Positions 20,569 through 28,536 of a stretch of DNA of 28,536 nt are shown here, one piece after another. Position 1 is the first letter of the stretch. Every line of letters starts with the position of its first letter. Below the pieces are notes generated by a model. The model was not told the origin of the DNA, did no database searches, and worked only from the letters and a program-made list of their open reading frames with translations. The stretch spans positions 1 through 28,536 of IMG/VR virus record IMGVR_UViG_3300050821_012041, one strand, 5' to 3'. Origin of the DNA: a virus. The position numbers and the translations under genes are program-made.

Positions 20569-23500
20569 TTACTGATTCCAATGAGAGCGTTTACCCATTT
20601 GATCGAAAATAGCTTTGATCTCATCTTCTTGAGTAGACACATTTTCCCATTTTATAAACGGAACGCGGTTAGCTTTCTTACTAACTTCTTGTTCAGGAAG
20701 TTTAATTCCATCAATCGTCTTTTCAATTGCTGCAAGTGCCACATCGTCGGAAGCCATAAGCTCTTTCAACTTTGCACTGATTGCATGATCAAGCGCAGCC
20801 TTACGAGCATCTAAAAGGTATGTCCCTTCCTGCAATTTGGATTTCAAAACTTCTTCATTCATACTAAGAACATTCTTTTCAAGCATAGCTTCAATTACAC
20901 GGCGGCAGCGATCTGTGCGAGAAGCAACAGCTTTCTGGAACTTCTCAGCCTTAATTTCGGCTTCCTGAGCAAGAAGAGCAGCTTCTTTCTTGTTGATTTC
21001 TTCTTCTTTAGCCTTAAGCTCAGCAGCTTTCTTATTAAGTTCTGCTTCAAGGGCAGAGGCTTTTAGCGAAGGAGTTTCTGAAGGCGAAGATTGTTCAGGA
21101 TGAACTTCAACTTTCTCTACTACTTCGTCAACTGGAGAAAGTGCCTCTCCTGGTTTTTCTTCTGTCTTCTCTTCTGTAGCAGGAAGACCAAGAACAGCCT
21201 TTAAAAGACTTGTGACAGATGCAACATCAGCACCAAAACCATCTGGTAGACGTTTTACTTCCTTACCATCTTTGGAAACGATGATTTCCTTAGTTTCTTT
21301 ATCCTTAGAAGCATCATATCCATCACCAATCGTTAGTTTGTCTTCAATTTTATCGAAAGCAGAACCAACTTCTGGCTTAGGAGCTTCTAATGATAGATTC
21401 TCTGTTTCATGTTCCACACCAGGAATAGGTGATTCTTGGGCAGCCATACATCCACATGCTTCTACAGGCTTAGAACATTTCTCACACATGCCCTCAGCAA
21501 CTTTCTTAGAAGATTCTTTATAAGCAGAATCAGGCTTCTGTGCTGGATTAGCTGGAGTAGGATACTGATCTTCTTTACAAGCACTATCTGGCTTGCTTGT
21601 TAGATCTGTATGCTTTTTATATTCGGTATCCTTTACTGAGGAATCTGGATCTTTATCTGATTTAGCTGGCTCTGGAGCTTTCTCCGCTTTAGCAGAATCA
21701 GGAGCCTTTGTTAAATCAGGAGTACCTTTTGGCATATTGTTTTCAGCTACTGATGCTTCTGGATCTTTATTAGGATCGGAAGCTTTTGGATATTGACTAT
21801 CTTTAACTGCTCCCTCTGGAGCATCACCAACAGTTTTTGCAGTTTTATTATAAGAAGAATCTGGTTCATCCCCAGAAGTCTTTGCATCTTTCTTGGGGTA
21901 CTGGCTTTCCGCTACTGCACCTTCAGGAGCATCCCCTACGGTCTTAGCAGCTTTTTTCTCAGACTTTTTTTCCTCATCATACATCAAATCACCTTTGTAT
22001 CCAGTTTTGACTTTCTCTTCAGATTTGGCATGTTCATCATCAAGCTTGGTTTTCTTATTTGTATTGACAAATTCACCTTCGGGCTTCTTAAAGTCATAAG
22101 TTGTTTTCACATCTTCATGCTTAGGTGCCGCAGGACCTTTCTGACCAGCTTCTGGAGCCTTACCTGAAATATCATAAACAATTTTAACATCTTTACCTTT
22201 TGGTGCGGCTGGGCCTTTTTGACCCTCTTGCTGTCCTGGGCCTGGAATATTGTATTCAATCTTAACTCGTTTGTCATTCCACTTATTCGAGGAATCTGAT
22301 CCAGGCTCAAAGAAACCCTTTGCATCAAAGAGCTTTCCCTTTCCTTCGGTAATATCAAATTTTTCGTCGATGTGTCCAGCTTCAACCTTTTTACCTTTAG
22401 TTTCTGCGTGTTCTTTTTCTTGCATATGTTTAATCTCCTCTGGAGTGTATTTATTAGAAGAATCACTTCCAGGTACAAAGAAATCTTTAGCTTTGAAAAA
22501 TTCGCCGTGTTCGGATGATTTATTCATGTCAGCCTCTTTATTTAATTTATATGAAACATCCCAAAGGTCGGCAAGTTTTTCAACGCCACCAAGTTTAGGG
22601 TCTAAAAATCGTGCAGCAATTGCTCTACCATACTCTTCACTGATTGCAAAATCTTGATTTGCTTTAAACTGATCACCCCAAATTTCATTGAGGGAAGCAT
22701 CTAAAATAACTTTGTCACTACCATCTAAAAGAGCCCAAGAAGATTTCATTGGTTCTTTTTTATTTACTGTAAATGTGGCGGTAAGAGAAGATTTCTTTGT
22801 GGGTTTATTGTATTCACTGCATTCCTCTAAACATGCTGGACAATTTGCATCACAAGGTTTACCATGCTTAGGATTTTTACAAACTTTGGCAATCTTCTCT
22901 ACTTTCTCTTCTTCAGCCAATCGTTGAATTGTTTTTGCAAATACTCGGCCAGCAGCCGTATTCTTTGCTTTCTCAAGAATACTGTTCATCCAATTACCAT
23001 CATTGGTTTTTGTATCGGCAGCAGCGGTTGCTTCTGCTTTGCGAGTCTTATGAAGAATATGGTTTTCTAATTTCTCCATATCATAAGCACTCATTTTCTT
23101 CATCAAATCTACAATTTCGTCATTAGATTCTTTCTTGGGGGTATCGGACATGTTATTCTCCTTGACAATTGGGCAACCGCAAAATTCGGCTTTGACCTGT
23201 TCTTTTGTATTTGCATCTAAAGTGTCTACAAGCTTTTCAAACTGCGCCACTAAATCGAGACGTTCTTCTTTTGTTAAATTCGCTTGTTTACTAATTGTAT
23301 TCTTGAGGTTACTTAAAATAGTTGTAACAAATGCACGAGGCCACGCTGGAACGCCAACAAGACTCAATTCATTAAAATTGATTTCGGAGTTGATAGCAAA
23401 ACTTTTTACTGATTCGCCTTTATGAATTCCATACTCTGGAAGATCAATTTCAGCAGTAAAATCATGCATCAATTTCCCTGGGCTAAGATGCTCACATTTA

Positions 23501-24018
23501 GGATCATCATCTGTTCGAAGGATGGTTCCGCAAACAGAACACTTTGACTCCCCACAAGAACAGCCCATTGAAACGGTGTTAAGTTCTCCAGTCGATACTT
23601 TACGCGCTATCTCAGGATGTAATTTCTGGTCAATTTTAGCAAGACACGAAATGGACCATTCACCATTGTCAGGATCTACTGTAGGAAAAGCATCGATAAT
23701 CTTCCCTACACTATACATAACGCTGGAAGCGTTATGATCGAGATAAATACCTTTTCCAATAAACGTTTGATATGCTGATTCAATTTCTTTCTTGGGAAAG
23801 TAGTCGGCATTTCCGTTGTAATTAAATTCGCGCTGACCATTTTTACCAATGGGACCTTCATCTCCGGCAGCAATGGCTTTTGCTACAAAATAAAGAAATT
23901 CTGGATTTTTGCCTTCAACCACTTTTGTCTCTTCAGTGAGAGGACGATCAATAAGAAGCTCTGTAGCAGAAGCAGCAGTCTTAGTAATCCTTAAAATGGT
24001 TCCACGTTTGATTAGCAT
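20569..24018 (-). CDS. Prohead protease fused to a long scaffold-like region
   Basis: A 1149-residue protein with AAAGGA before the ATG. The N-terminal ~230 residues are a prohead serine protease: His95 in GIYLDHNASS and Ser150 in NTVSMGCSCG fit the catalytic pair of the herpesvirus/T4 gp21-type maturation proteases. A Cys cluster directly after the Ser (C153, C155, C160, C163, C175) is a probable zinc knuckle. The middle (~300-900) is acidic, Lys/Glu/Pro/Asp-rich and repetitive: FF.PGSDSSNK twice, GQKGPAAPK twice, GDAPEGAV..SQYPK twice, and a run of (P/E)DSA-type units. Two further Cys clusters (KPCDANCPACLEEC and CEKCSKPVEACGC) lie within it. The C-terminus (~1000-1149) is helical and coiled-coil (KKAAELKAKEEEINKKEAAL), as in scaffolds. 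Expected to assemble the prohead and then digest itself. Confidence 0.82.
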   Translation of the reverse strand: MLIKRGTILRITKTAASATELLIDRPLTEETKVVEGKNPEFLYFVAKAIAAGDEGPIGKNGQREFNYNGNADYFPKKEIESAYQTFIGKGIYLDHNASSVMYSVGKIIDAFPTVDPDNGEWSISCLAKIDQKLHPEIARKVSTGELNTVSMGCSCGESKCSVCGTILRTDDDPKCEHLSPGKLMHDFTAEIDLPEYGIHKGESVKSFAINSEINFNELSLVGVPAWPRAFVTTILSNLKNTISKQANLTKEERLDLVAQFEKLVDTLDANTKEQVKAEFCGCPIVKENNMSDTPKKESNDEIVDLMKKMSAYDMEKLENHILHKTRKAEATAAADTKTNDGNWMNSILEKAKNTAAGRVFAKTIQRLAEEEKVEKIAKVCKNPKHGKPCDANCPACLEECSEYNKPTKKSSLTATFTVNKKEPMKSSWALLDGSDKVILDASLNEIWGDQFKANQDFAISEEYGRAIAARFLDPKLGGVEKLADLWDVSYKLNKEADMNKSSEHGEFFKAKDFFVPGSDSSNKYTPEEIKHMQEKEHAETKGKKVEAGHIDEKFDITEGKGKLFDAKGFFEPGSDSSNKWNDKRVKIEYNIPGPGQQEGQKGPAAPKGKDVKIVYDISGKAPEAGQKGPAAPKHEDVKTTYDFKKPEGEFVNTNKKTKLDDEHAKSEEKVKTGYKGDLMYDEEKKSEKKAAKTVGDAPEGAVAESQYPKKDAKTSGDEPDSSYNKTAKTVGDAPEGAVKDSQYPKASDPNKDPEASVAENNMPKGTPDLTKAPDSAKAEKAPEPAKSDKDPDSSVKDTEYKKHTDLTSKPDSACKEDQYPTPANPAQKPDSAYKESSKKVAEGMCEKCSKPVEACGCMAAQESPIPGVEHETENLSLEAPKPEVGSAFDKIEDKLTIGDGYDASKDKETKEIIVSKDGKEVKRLPDGFGADVASVTSLLKAVLGLPATEEKTEEKPGEALSPVDEVVEKVEVHPEQSSPSETPSLKASALEAELNKKAAELKAKEEEINKKEAALLAQEAEIKAEKFQKAVASRTDRCRRVIEAMLEKNVLSMNEEVLKSKLQEGTYLLDARKAALDHAISAKLKELMASDDVALAAIEKTIDGIKLPEQEVSKKANRVPFIKWENVSTQEDEIKAIFDQMGKRSHWNQ

Positions 24019-24031
24019 AAACTAAAATCCT

Positions 24032-24355
24032 TTAAGCAACACCTTCACTATTCACAATAACTTCGGGCAAGCCCTCTCCCCTAAGAATAACCGTACAATA
24101 ACAATTCACATGAGAATGTTCGAAGACTGGGGCATTATGTGCCAGCCCCGAAAGGAACATCACAAGTTCCCACTGCTGTCTTTCTAAATCTTCACAAATA
24201 GAGCAGGGAACTGGGGAAGTTGTTTTCCATTCAACTATTGTATATCCTTGGCTTGCTAAACCATCTAAAATTGGCAAACTCATATCTGTACGGGCAAGCG
24301 CAACTTTATTTATCTTACTGTGCTTTGAAGCTAAATCGTTTACCCAATTATCCAT
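24032..24355 (-). CDS. Mu gpF-like head morphogenesis zinc domain protein
   Basis: A 107-residue protein. A C-terminal motif 'PVPCSICEDLERQQWE...PVFEHSHVNCYC' matches the conserved end of phage Mu gpF/SPP1 gp7-type minor head proteins (P-C-x2-C ... P-x-H-x-N-C-x-C). Usual members are longer (250 or more residues) and this one has only the short C-terminal part plus ~45 N-terminal residues, so it is a minimal version. It lies between portal and protease, the normal place for this family. Role: a few copies inside the head near the portal, by family knowledge. Confidence 0.65.
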   Translation of the reverse strand: MDNWVNDLASKHSKINKVALARTDMSLPILDGLASQGYTIVEWKTTSPVPCSICEDLERQQWELVMFLSGLAHNAPVFEHSHVNCYCTVILRGEGLPEVIVNSEGVA

Positions 24356-24365
24356 TTCAAAACCT

Positions 24366-24632
24366 TTATTTTTGTGTTAAATCGTGATGCCCGTATTTAT
24401 CTAAAATCTTTTTAGCAAACTCAATTTTGTCGTAATACAAATCTTTAGTACTTCGTTCAAACTGTTGCCATGCTCGATCAGATTGGATGGCCATTCGTGC
24501 AGAATCTAGAGAAGCCCCCATAAGCAAAACAACAAGCGATTCTACAAATATATGTAGATTCAGTTTTTCTTTTCCAGTTTCGTCAACTGTTATGAACTCA
24601 ACTGGTTTTTTCTTCTCTTTATCAAGTGCCAT
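24366..24632 (-). CDS. Small helical head-region protein
   Basis: An 88-residue protein, mainly helical, starting with a charged stretch (MALDKEKKKPVEFITVDE). A moderately hydrophobic helix (IFVESLVVLLMGASLDSARM) follows, then an amphipathic C-terminus (RAWQQFERSTKDLYYDKIEF). It is the first gene behind the promoter-like element at 24684-24704. Function unknown. Confidence 0.6.
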   Translation of the reverse strand: MALDKEKKKPVEFITVDETGKEKLNLHIFVESLVVLLMGASLDSARMAIQSDRAWQQFERSTKDLYYDKIEFAKKILDKYGHHDLTQK

Positions 24633-24683
24633 ATAATCTCCTATCTGATCGATCCTTTTAAAATAACGGGATAAGACTCCCTA

Positions 24684-24704
24684 ATAATACCACAATTTAT
24701 TATA
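24684..24704 (-). promoter_or_regulatory. Late-promoter-like element, copy 1
   Basis: TATAATAAATTGTGGTAT (24704-24687) continuing to TATTAT, which gives an extended -10 (TGG-TATTAT). It is nearly identical to 16287-16304 and likewise followed at once by a hairpin, GGGA-GTCTTA-TCCC (24668-24681). No convincing -35 is present. It drives toward the gene starting at 24632 and hence the head-assembly genes. Confidence 0.5.
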
Positions 24705-24730
24705 TTTTTAAGGGGGTTTTAGACGTTTTC

Positions 24731-24964
24731 TTACCTAATTGTAAAACCAATAGCTTGCAGTCTTCCAATTAATTCCTGCATATCTTCAGCTTTATATTCT
24801 GTAATACCAATGCTTTTAAGTGCTTCGTGAAGTGCATTCACTGATAAAGTTTTATCTGGCCATTGTTCTTTTAACATAGAAGCAAGCAGATTTAAATCAA
24901 CCTCAAATGCACTTTGCTTGATTACTGATATTTTAGAAGGTGAACCTATTTTATTTAATGCCAT
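24731..24964 (-). CDS. Small helical protein after portal
   Basis: A 77-residue protein with two likely helices (AFEVDLNLLASMLKEQWPDK and AEDMQELIGRLQAIGF). It starts two bases before the portal stop and so is probably co-translated. The promoter-like element lies behind it. No family recognised. Confidence 0.6.
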   Translation of the reverse strand: MALNKIGSPSKISVIKQSAFEVDLNLLASMLKEQWPDKTLSVNALHEALKSIGITEYKAEDMQELIGRLQAIGFTIR

Positions 24965-24966
24965 AT

Positions 24967-26676
24967 TTACTCCACTGTTGGGGTTGCTGGTGTAACTGCT
25001 TCAGCGGCTGGACCGCCTACTGGAGCCCCACCTTCCGGCGCACCTGGAGCTACTGGGGCTTCTCCCGCTTCTGGAACTTCTCCACCAGGACCTGTGGGTT
25101 TAATGGGTTTGATCGGCTTAATTGCTCCTGGTGCTCCACCAACTCCGCCTTTTCCACCAAATCCTGTATCGCCCCCAGGCTTAACAACTGATTTATGAAT
25201 TTTTTCAGGCAACCTCGCTCCGTCACCTTTATCAAAAATAGTACCGCGCTCAAGTTCCAATTTCTTCTGTTCTGTCTTGAAGTCAAGAGTTGGGAATTTG
25301 GTAAAAAGAGTCTCTGTGCTAATAACTCCTGATTCCCACATTTTTACAAAAATATCGCGTTCTGCTTCGGCATCTTCAATATCTAAAGATTTCTTCCAAG
25401 AAAGTTCTGGAAGGATGAGCTTTTTCTCACCATTTTCCGTTGTGTAAAAACCATTTTTTTCGGCAATAGGCTCAAAAAACTTATGAATAATCCAATCTTC
25501 AAATTTATCTCGAACGAATTTATACTCCATCATCAAACGATGAAGCGACATACCTTTAAGTCCTGCACTAAAAGAGGGACCATCACCTGTCATCAAATTC
25601 TTATTAACACCTAATCCAATCATTAACTGACTGAGCGTGTATTCATACCATTCTGTATTCACTGGAAATGTTTTTCCCGCTGTACTTAAAGCTTCATATT
25701 TAACATATGGAGGTGTAACAATCGAAAACGGAGGTTGCTGAATCGATTGATTAATTAATTGTTTCCAGTTCTGTAGGTCAGTCGAACTTGGAATAATATT
25801 ATTAGCGAGATCTCCAATGGACCACATTTCCACTGGGAATACGTAGCGTTGGGCATAAGCCATCTGTGCCAAACGAATAAAGTCATTTAGAATCAAATCT
25901 TTAAATAAACATTGAATACGGCTTGTCCCGCGAGTAGCAGAAGGGTCTGTAAGATTGGCAATAATTGAAACATTCTCATCTGACAAACGAATATTTCTAT
26001 TTTCCCTAATAGCTTTCACAATCTCTGGAGACCATTCTTCTAATTGTTTTTGAGCCTCTGAATCTTCTGGGCGGGTGGAAGAAACAAGTTGCTTTAGTTC
26101 TGCTGTTGGCACCATTTCAAAGGTTTGTTTCCCGCTCATCATATCTGATTTAACATCAATTAATTCGGGTTCAAGAAGGACAAATTTTGTCCATTGAAAC
26201 TTGTCTCCCTTTTTTTCCATTGTGCCAAAACAAAGAGCCTCGCCAAATTTCTCATAACTTAAAGAAGCTTGTCCGATAAAATCAGTTAAGTTGAAATTTT
26301 TATTGAACGCCATCTGTTCATAAAATTGTTTAATTGTGGGGTCGCCACAAATAATTTCGAATTTAGAAAACGGATACTTGGAGTGCATATTGATAACGCT
26401 ATGCACAATAGGATTTAAATTGTAAAATACTCGTGCCCAACGACAAGTTTCCTGACGAGATTTAGGAAGAAGCCATGATTCCGTAGTTAATTCTGGCGAA
26501 TAGAAAAATGAAGACGTTTGTGACACGCCGAAGTTGGCTTGTTTTGCGAGAGAGCCAATTTTTGTTAAACCAGCATCCATCCCACTTTGAGAAGTAGATC
26601 CACTGATCCCTTCGCCAACAATAACTTGCTTTTCAGCTTGCTTTGAAATATTTTTACTACCACGAGGTCTTCCCAT
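24967..26676 (-). CDS. Portal protein
   Basis: A 569-residue protein, the usual portal size, encoded two small genes after the terminase. Typical portal features: the early 'WARVFYNLNPIVHSVINMHS' wing-region helix, 'LSYEKFGEALCFGTMEKKGD', 'VFPVEMWSIGD', the stem-region 'LGVNKNLMTGDGPSFSAGLK' motif found across portals, and a helical crown. The last ~70 residues are a Gly/Pro/Ala-rich tail (PIKPIKPTGPGGEVPE) that is probably disordered. Portals form the dodecameric ring at one vertex through which the terminase packages DNA. The start MGRPRGSKN is basic and resembles an AT-hook (G-R-P-R-G-S), which could contact DNA. Confidence 0.85.
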   Translation of the reverse strand: MGRPRGSKNISKQAEKQVIVGEGISGSTSQSGMDAGLTKIGSLAKQANFGVSQTSSFFYSPELTTESWLLPKSRQETCRWARVFYNLNPIVHSVINMHSKYPFSKFEIICGDPTIKQFYEQMAFNKNFNLTDFIGQASLSYEKFGEALCFGTMEKKGDKFQWTKFVLLEPELIDVKSDMMSGKQTFEMVPTAELKQLVSSTRPEDSEAQKQLEEWSPEIVKAIRENRNIRLSDENVSIIANLTDPSATRGTSRIQCLFKDLILNDFIRLAQMAYAQRYVFPVEMWSIGDLANNIIPSSTDLQNWKQLINQSIQQPPFSIVTPPYVKYEALSTAGKTFPVNTEWYEYTLSQLMIGLGVNKNLMTGDGPSFSAGLKGMSLHRLMMEYKFVRDKFEDWIIHKFFEPIAEKNGFYTTENGEKKLILPELSWKKSLDIEDAEAERDIFVKMWESGVISTETLFTKFPTLDFKTEQKKLELERGTIFDKGDGARLPEKIHKSVVKPGGDTGFGGKGGVGGAPGAIKPIKPIKPTGPGGEVPEAGEAPVAPGAPEGGAPVGGPAAEAVTPATPTVE

Positions 26677-26678
26677 TT

Positions 26679-26909
26679 TTATTCCTTCTCCTCTTCAATC
26701 ATTTCTACTTTCTTATCTTTTTTACTCTTTTGTAGTTCCATCATTTCTTCTAACACTTCAAGCTGCTTTACATCCTTTTCAATACCTTCTAAAACCTCAT
26801 TAATAAATACTTGTTCTTCTGGAGAATAACTTCTAAAGGATCTTCGAAGAGAATCATGAACAGAAATCAAATAGTTTTTGGAGTCTTCTAACACTTTTTC
26901 TTTTCTCAT
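26679..26909 (-). CDS. Small coiled-coil protein between terminase and portal
   Basis: A 76-residue, strongly charged protein (Glu/Lys). 'FINEVLEGIEKDVKQLEVLE' and the Lys/Glu-rich end (KSKKDKKVEMIEEEKE) suggest helix or coiled coil. It overlaps the upstream small zinc gene by four bases (ATGA) and is followed after two bases by the portal, so the three are one translational unit. Could be a packaging or portal assembly helper; unproven. Confidence 0.6.
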   Translation of the reverse strand: MRKEKVLEDSKNYLISVHDSLRRSFRSYSPEEQVFINEVLEGIEKDVKQLEVLEEMMELQKSKKDKKVEMIEEEKE

Positions 26910-27133
26910 ATCAATTTCTTTTCCTTTGCCAAAAATTCAATTGTTGATAAGTTGTCCATTCTAAAACGGTGACAGGTACATTTGCAATTTTTAATAAATA
27001 ACCTAGTTTGATCCCACACATTACAAACTAATGCCTTTCCCACCCATGCATTTCTGCCTGTATCTGGAAATCCCAACACTTTGCCTCGCACATGTTCTGA
27101 TTTTTTATGTTTGCAAAAACAAATACTTTCCAT
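26906..27133 (-). CDS. Small Cys/His protein after terminase
   Basis: A 75-residue protein with C5-x-C7-x-H9 (CFCKHKKSEH) and C50-x-C52-x-C54-x-H (NCKCTCHRF), a pattern that can bind zinc. It overlaps the terminase stop by one base (TAATG). Similar 'CxCxH...CxCxCH' small proteins are frequent in phages and mobile elements. Function unknown. Confidence 0.62.
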   Translation of the reverse strand: MESICFCKHKKSEHVRGKVLGFPDTGRNAWVGKALVCNVWDQTRLFIKNCKCTCHRFRMDNLSTIEFLAKEKKLI

Positions 27134-28536
27134 TATTTTAAAAATCTACTTTTCAAATTTGGATCATTTCCTGCTGGAATACCTCTAGATGCAACAGAAC
27201 TTGGTCCTGCTTGCGGCATTATCATTGGTTTAGTGGAAAACTGCCCAACAAGAGAGTCTGATCGTGATGCCGCCCACACTGCAAGACAATCGGCATTTGG
27301 ATGGTCATCGTGGAAATCAGAACTTGGAGCTTCAATTGTGTCATTAATTCCCTGACGTTGATGCCTTTCTATAAAACACCATTCTTGATATGCTTTGTTA
27401 AAAACTTTATCCTGTTGAAATTTTTCTAACTTGGGGTATTGAACTCTGCCACATTCAAGCTCAAAAACAAATTGGTTAAAGATCGCATTTTTATAATTCT
27501 TCCCAGTAATTTCCTCCTTCATACTATAAGTGATAGGAATTAAGGGAATTTTTTCACGTCTAAAAATATCATCGATAGCTGGGGCAATATTACTATAATC
27601 TACACATCCAGTAACGCAGGGAAATAAACCTGTTTCTGGATGAATAATTCCCTTTATGTCATCAATTAAATCTAACGGGGCTGTGCCACGCCACTCGAAA
27701 GCCGCGATTTTCTGACAAATATTATCATGGGTTTTTCTAAAAATTGAAAGAGCAGTATAGTCCAAATCTTTCTTTCCTGGTAAGATACTTCCCGCTGCTG
27801 TATCGAGTCCAAAGAAATATTTTTCCATCCATTGCTTCTGGGCTTTTTCAAGCGGATCAAAATCTCCAGAAACCAATCTAATTTGATTCTCTTCACTAAG
27901 GACAAGATTTGCATCGTTTTCCCAGATCATCGCGTAATGGGAATTAAAATCCAATTCTGTCATTCCTACAACGCTATCATAATGCCATTCGGGTTTGTCT
28001 GGAAAATAAAATCTTTTAAGAGTAATTGGCATCTTATCAATTACTTCTTTTGGAAGTTCCATACCTTGATAATTAACAGAACCTTGATTGAGCAGAATTG
28101 GGCACTGTGTCCAATCTTTCACAATTACTTTGAAAGCGGTATTGGGTGCAGCACAACTTTTCCAAAAATGGTTTCTACCAACAGCTACTCCCAACTTAAT
28201 CAACTTAGAAATTTTAAATGACCCAAGCATTCCTGAAATACGAGTAGCAATACTTGCATCGCTTACGGCATGGGCTTCATCCACAATTACAACTGAAAAG
28301 TGGTATCCTTCCTGTTGGCTTTGTTCGGAAGCAGACAAAGCTAAAACATCTGAGCCATTTTTAAAACGAACATGAGAATGGGAAGTATTGCTCCAATCAA
28401 TAAAATTGTAACAGGGGGAAGAGGGGAGGAGCAAATGTCCAATAAGTTCTTCTTTGATGATGCGGTTAGCTTGTTCTTCTTTAGGAGCAAAAATCCCAAC
28501 AGAAAGACCTGGATAATCCAGACACATCTTAACAAT
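27133..28536 (-). CDS. Terminase large subunit (5' end beyond the window)
   Basis: The frame is open to the right edge (three more codons, IVK, precede the first internal ATG at 28527), so the N-terminus with the Walker A motif is missing. From that ATG: Walker B V-V-I-V-D-E-A-H at 79-86, followed by the coupling region. The RNase H-like nuclease domain shows Asp242 in FFGLDTAAGS, Asp256 in LDYTALSIF, Asp310 in GCVDYSNIA, and the closing FHDDHPNADCLAVWAAS with its Asp residues. Together these are the ATPase and headful or cohesive-end nuclease of a DNA-packaging motor. The visible 464 residues are about the C-terminal three quarters of a normal large terminase. Confidence 0.9.
   Translation of the reverse strand: MVKMCLDYPGLSVGIFAPKEEQANRIIKEELIGHLLLPSSPCYNFIDWSNTSHSHVRFKNGSDVLALSASEQSQQEGYHFSVVIVDEAHAVSDASIATRISGMLGSFKISKLIKLGVAVGRNHFWKSCAAPNTAFKVIVKDWTQCPILLNQGSVNYQGMELPKEVIDKMPITLKRFYFPDKPEWHYDSVVGMTELDFNSHYAMIWENDANLVLSEENQIRLVSGDFDPLEKAQKQWMEKYFFGLDTAAGSILPGKKDLDYTALSIFRKTHDNICQKIAAFEWRGTAPLDLIDDIKGIIHPETGLFPCVTGCVDYSNIAPAIDDIFRREKIPLIPITYSMKEEITGKNYKNAIFNQFVFELECGRVQYPKLEKFQQDKVFNKAYQEWCFIERHQRQGINDTIEAPSSDFHDDHPNADCLAVWAASRSDSLVGQFSTKPMIMPQAGPSSVASRGIPAGNDPNLKSRFLK

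Noticed and set aside
1-28536. CRISPR arrays, insertion sequences, integrase/att sites
   Set aside because: No regularly spaced short repeats, transposase or recombinase motifs, or att-like duplications were seen in the window.

Overview
The window is a virion-structure block of a tailed double-stranded DNA phage (Caudoviricetes), either a free phage or a prophage. It is AT-rich. Every gene I accept lies on the minus strand, so transcription runs from high to low coordinates. Shine-Dalgarno sites (often AAGGAG) and sigma70-like promoters point to an ordinary bacterial host, which I cannot name.

Head module (28536 to 18585): large terminase (its N-terminus lies beyond the window), two small proteins, portal, small proteins, a Mu gpF-like zinc protein, a very long prohead protease/scaffold protein, a decoration-like protein and the major capsid protein. 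The capsid gene is interrupted nine codons before its end by a compact, ORF-less group I intron (18615-18859). I read P1, P10, P3, P4, P6, P7 and P9 elements directly in the sequence. The intron's first bases encode a stand-in for the missing C-terminus, so spliced and unspliced messages both give 322 residues differing at one position (KGIVKIVVS versus KSIVKIVVS). A free-standing GIY-YIG endonuclease gene follows, with its own near-consensus and apparently leaderless promoter.

RNA-rich interval (about 17560 to 16175): small unknown genes, a tRNA-like cloverleaf with a greatly lengthened anticodon arm, a tRNA-Met (CAU), a series of stable hairpins, and a promoter-like element that recurs once more at 24684-24704.

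Lysis-like and tail/appendage modules (16174 to 1): a beta-rich protein, a possible holin, a membrane-anchored protein, tiny zinc-ribbon proteins and a DUF5675-like protein. These are followed by about fifteen beta-rich, low-complexity tail or fibre-type proteins built from shared, shuffled N- and C-terminal modules, plus a permuted papain-like (NlpC/P60-related) protein. Near the left edge a second GIY-YIG endonuclease is inserted at the very start of another phage gene. It uses that gene's ribosome binding site and the gene restarts behind it with its first four codons re-made.

The theme of the window is mobile elements placed at the extreme ends of phage genes that restore the interrupted reading frame: the intron at the 3' end of the capsid gene and the endonuclease at the 5' end of a structural gene.
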